DNA of 42,785 nt from CALLJL01 sp964627255 (GTDB taxonomy: Bacteria; Acidobacteriota; Aminicenantia; Aminicenantales; CALLJL01): contig CAZVIN010000019.1 in NCBI GenBank assembly GCA_964627255.1, forward strand, positions 1 to 42,785. Reading direction: 5' to 3'. The stretch's first letter is position 1; each line of letters opens with the position of its first letter. A program made the translations under genes and the position numbers. Below are positions 40,873-42,785 of the stretch, in pieces. A model generated the notes under the pieces. The model was not told where the DNA came from, did no database searches, and worked only from the letters and a program-made list of their open reading frames with translations.

Positions 40873-42411
40873 ATGAAATCGGATTTTCGTTTCTTAGAAG
40901 ATTTTGAAGAAGAATATGAAAAATCAGTGGAAGGGCAGCCTGAGCCCACGAATGTCTTGGAGGCAGTGGTGAAGGATGAGACAGATTTATTGCCTCTGAT
41001 TGAACAGCCGCTAGAAGTGGCCGAGGCCGTGGCAACGGTCGAACCTTTCAACGACCCTCTCCGGCTTTATTTTCGAGATATGGGGCGGGTACCCCTGCTT
41101 ACCCGGGAAAAGGAAATTGCTCTGGCCAAACAGATGGAGAGGGGTGAGAAGATTATTCTGAAGGCAGTTACCAAGACTAACCTTTTTTTCCAAGAAATTT
41201 TTGACGTGGAAGAAAGAATTCGGCAAACGCCAGAAAGTCTGAGTGACGTTTTTGACCAATCAGCGGAAATAGAAAGGGGTAGCCCAGAAAGAAGATATGA
41301 AAAGCAACTTGCCCAGATAGGTCAAATCCGCGGCCTGACGGGTCGGTTGGTAAAAATTCCCAAGGCCAAAAGGTATCGCTGGAAAAGAGGCCGCATTTTA
41401 GTCGCCATAATAAAGCTATTTAGAGAGTTGAGTTTCTCGACGTTCTGGAAGGAAAGAAACTATGAAGGGGTGAGAAGAGCCATCCAGCAGATGGTCGAGC
41501 TAGCGGCTGACTTAGAGGAATGGTCAAAGGAGGTTTCCAAACGGCTCTCCGCCGAGAGAAGAGCTGGTTTAGAAACCAAGATAAAGGAAACCCGCCAGCT
41601 ATCGCGGGAGATGAAAAAAACCTTAGGTGTTTCTTTGACCGAAGCTAAGGCTATTCTAAGGCAAATAAATCAGGGCCGAAAAATCCGCGACCAGGCTCGT
41701 GGCGCCCTTATCGAAGCTAACCTCCGGCTGGTGGTTTCAATTGCCAAGAAATACACTAATCATGGCGTAAAGTTTCTTGACTTGATCCAGGAGGGGAATA
41801 TTGGCCTGATGAGAGCGGCTGAAAAATTTGATTATCGTCGGGGCCACAAATTCTCGACTTATGCTACCTGGTGGATTAAGCAAGCCATTACCCGAGCCAT
41901 TGCTGACCAGGGGAGGACGATTCGGATCCCAGTTCATATGGCGGAAATTCTGGGCAAAATGAGGAAGATGGCCCAAGAAATTCAGCGGGAGAAAGGTAGA
42001 GAGCCAACTATCGAGGAATTAGCGCGCAAGATGAGGAAACCGGTGGAAAAAGTGAGGGAAATAATTCGCCTCACCCAGGAATCAGTCTCCTTAGATGTAC
42101 CCATCAACGACGACGAAGAAAGTTTCCTTCGTGATTTTATCCAGGACAAAAATATTCCTTCGCCGGCCGAGGCCGTTATTCAGAGCAGTCTGAAAGAGCA
42201 AATTCTTGAAGCCCTAAATACTCTAACCGAAAGGGAAGCAGAGGTTTTACGAATGCGCTTTGGTCTCGAGGGCGGTCGAGAATATACTTTAGAAGAAGTC
42301 GGTCAACACTTTAAGCTAACCCGAGAGCGAATTCGCCAGATCGAGGCAAAGGCCTTGCGAAAACTGCGCGAGCTTAATCAGAATGCCAAGCTTGGTAGTT
42401 TCGTCAAGTAA
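40873..42411 (+). CDS. rpoD: Housekeeping RNA polymerase sigma factor (sigma70, group 1)
   Basis: The 512-residue protein has all core regions. An acidic N-terminus (residues 1-55) stands in place of a full region 1.1. Region 1.2 is DPLRLYFRDMGRVPLLTREK. A long non-conserved region covers about 95-275. Region 2 is about 282-352 (NLRLVVSIAKKYTNHGVKF, LDLIQEGNIGLMRAAEKFDY, FSTYATWWIKQAI). Region 3 follows, and region 4 (LTEREAEVLRMRFGL, YTLEEVGQHFKLTRERIRQI) ends the protein. This is the sigma factor expected to use the TTGACA/TATAAT promoters found in the window. The leader reads GGGAATGGGGCG before the ATG. Confidence 0.97.
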   Translation: MKSDFRFLEDFEEEYEKSVEGQPEPTNVLEAVVKDETDLLPLIEQPLEVAEAVATVEPFNDPLRLYFRDMGRVPLLTREKEIALAKQMERGEKIILKAVTKTNLFFQEIFDVEERIRQTPESLSDVFDQSAEIERGSPERRYEKQLAQIGQIRGLTGRLVKIPKAKRYRWKRGRILVAIIKLFRELSFSTFWKERNYEGVRRAIQQMVELAADLEEWSKEVSKRLSAERRAGLETKIKETRQLSREMKKTLGVSLTEAKAILRQINQGRKIRDQARGALIEANLRLVVSIAKKYTNHGVKFLDLIQEGNIGLMRAAEKFDYRRGHKFSTYATWWIKQAITRAIADQGRTIRIPVHMAEILGKMRKMAQEIQREKGREPTIEELARKMRKPVEKVREIIRLTQESVSLDVPINDDEESFLRDFIQDKNIPSPAEAVIQSSLKEQILEALNTLTEREAEVLRMRFGLEGGREYTLEEVGQHFKLTRERIRQIEAKALRKLRELNQNAKLGSFVK

Positions 42412-42577
42412 ACCACCCAGCTTTTGAGGCGTCCCCCTGCCAGTTTTATATAAGCGAGGCCACCCCTGACGCGTCATTGCCTATCTCACCCAAGACGGAA
42501 GAGAACCACTTAGGATGAAAGTTATTATTAACCAGCCAAGCAGATGGGAGAAGCATTTTTTGGTTATCCGGATTGTC

Positions 42578-42606
42578 TTGACAGCTGTTTCCGACTCCTT
42601 TAGAAA
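42578..42606 (+). promoter_or_regulatory. Likely promoter of the M55 peptidase gene
   Basis: Perfect TTGACA (42578-42583), 17-base spacer, TAGAAA (42601-42606), followed by AAGGAGG (42631-42637) and ATG 42643. Confidence 0.55.
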
Positions 42607-42642
42607 TGGGGAGAAATATTATTTCTTTTTAAGGAGGCTAAA

Positions 42643-42785
42643 ATGAGAAGAATTTTTGTCTTGACCTTATCGGGCTTCTGGTTAATTTTTTGGTCATTTG
42701 GTCTTGGCCAAACCCCACCCCCAAAAATTTATATCTCAGTGGACATGGAGGGAATCTGGGGAGTAGTTCATGGAAACCAGGTCTC
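42643..42785 (+). CDS. M55-family D-aminopeptidase (DppA-like), 3' partial
   Basis: Only the first 47 residues are present. A signal peptide (MRRIFVLTLSGFWLIFW, cleaved near GLGQ) is followed by KIYISVDMEGIWGVVHG. The S-V-D-M-E-G-I motif is the start of DppA-type M55 peptidases; Asp34 and Glu36 would be metal ligands. The signal peptide suggests an extracytoplasmic enzyme, unlike cytoplasmic Bacillus DppA. Confidence is limited by the window edge. Confidence 0.75.
   Translation, partial: MRRIFVLTLSGFWLIFWSFGLGQTPPPKIYISVDMEGIWGVVHGNQV

Noticed and set aside
42412..42577. tRNA or terminator after rpoD
   Set aside because: Only a loose GCGTC/GACGC pairing is present; there is no cloverleaf and no T-run.

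Overview
The window looks like a chromosomal segment of an anaerobic, respiring, Gram-negative-type bacterium. There is an outer-membrane beta-barrel, many secreted multihaem cytochromes, system II cytochrome c maturation, a 2-oxoacid:ferredoxin oxidoreductase and an ADP-forming acyl-CoA synthetase. The sulfatase-TPR protein, the S9 peptidase with a C-terminal FGE-sulfatase domain, the vSGLT-like symporter and the M55 peptidase recall Candidatus Aminicenantes or related Acidobacteriota. That placement is inference from gene style only; no 16S or other strong phylogenetic marker was aligned.

Layout. Positions 1-6275 (+) carry the 3' end of a sulfatase-TPR gene, a compound tetranucleotide repeat, a Na+/sugar-type symporter and a secreted S9 peptidase. 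Positions 6632-14183 (-) carry carAB and a 945-residue protein made of two tandem geranylgeranyl-reductase-like flavoprotein units. Positions 14531-15478 (-) carry a PAS-GGDEF protein behind a textbook sigma70-type promoter.

The core is 15854-34346, all on the minus strand. It holds eight c-type cytochrome genes with 81 haem-binding motifs by my count (11, 11, 4, 9, 18, 8, 10 and 10), a b561-type cytochrome, a fused cytochrome b, a Rieske protein and CcsA/ResB. Read in transcription order: (i) an MtrA-like decahaem cytochrome, an outer-membrane barrel and a large duplicated decahaem cytochrome form a porin-cytochrome conduit; (ii) an octahaem protein of the hydroxylamine oxidoreductase family; (iii) ResB-CcsA for haem attachment; (iv) an 18-haem NapC-type cytochrome, Rieske, cytochrome b and a 9-haem cytochrome, which resembles a bc complex without a recognisable cytochrome c1; (v) a tetrahaem c554-like cytochrome, two 11-haem membrane cytochromes and the b561 subunit, resembling a Cbc-type quinone oxidoreductase. 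The simplest reading is a route from quinol through the inner membrane and periplasm to an extracellular acceptor.

Positions 34949-42785 carry an Rrf2/IscR-type regulator (-) and, on the plus strand, an IorAB-type oxidoreductase (IorA lacking its ferredoxin domain), a fused ADP-forming acyl-CoA synthetase, the housekeeping sigma factor and the start of an M55 D-aminopeptidase. IorAB plus the synthetase would oxidise amino-acid-derived 2-oxoacids, yielding ATP and reduced ferredoxin whose electrons could feed the respiratory block.

No tRNA, rRNA, CRISPR array or intact transposase was seen. Three copies of a short REP-like motif and several start-less coding-looking frames in gaps suggest some past insertion and decay.
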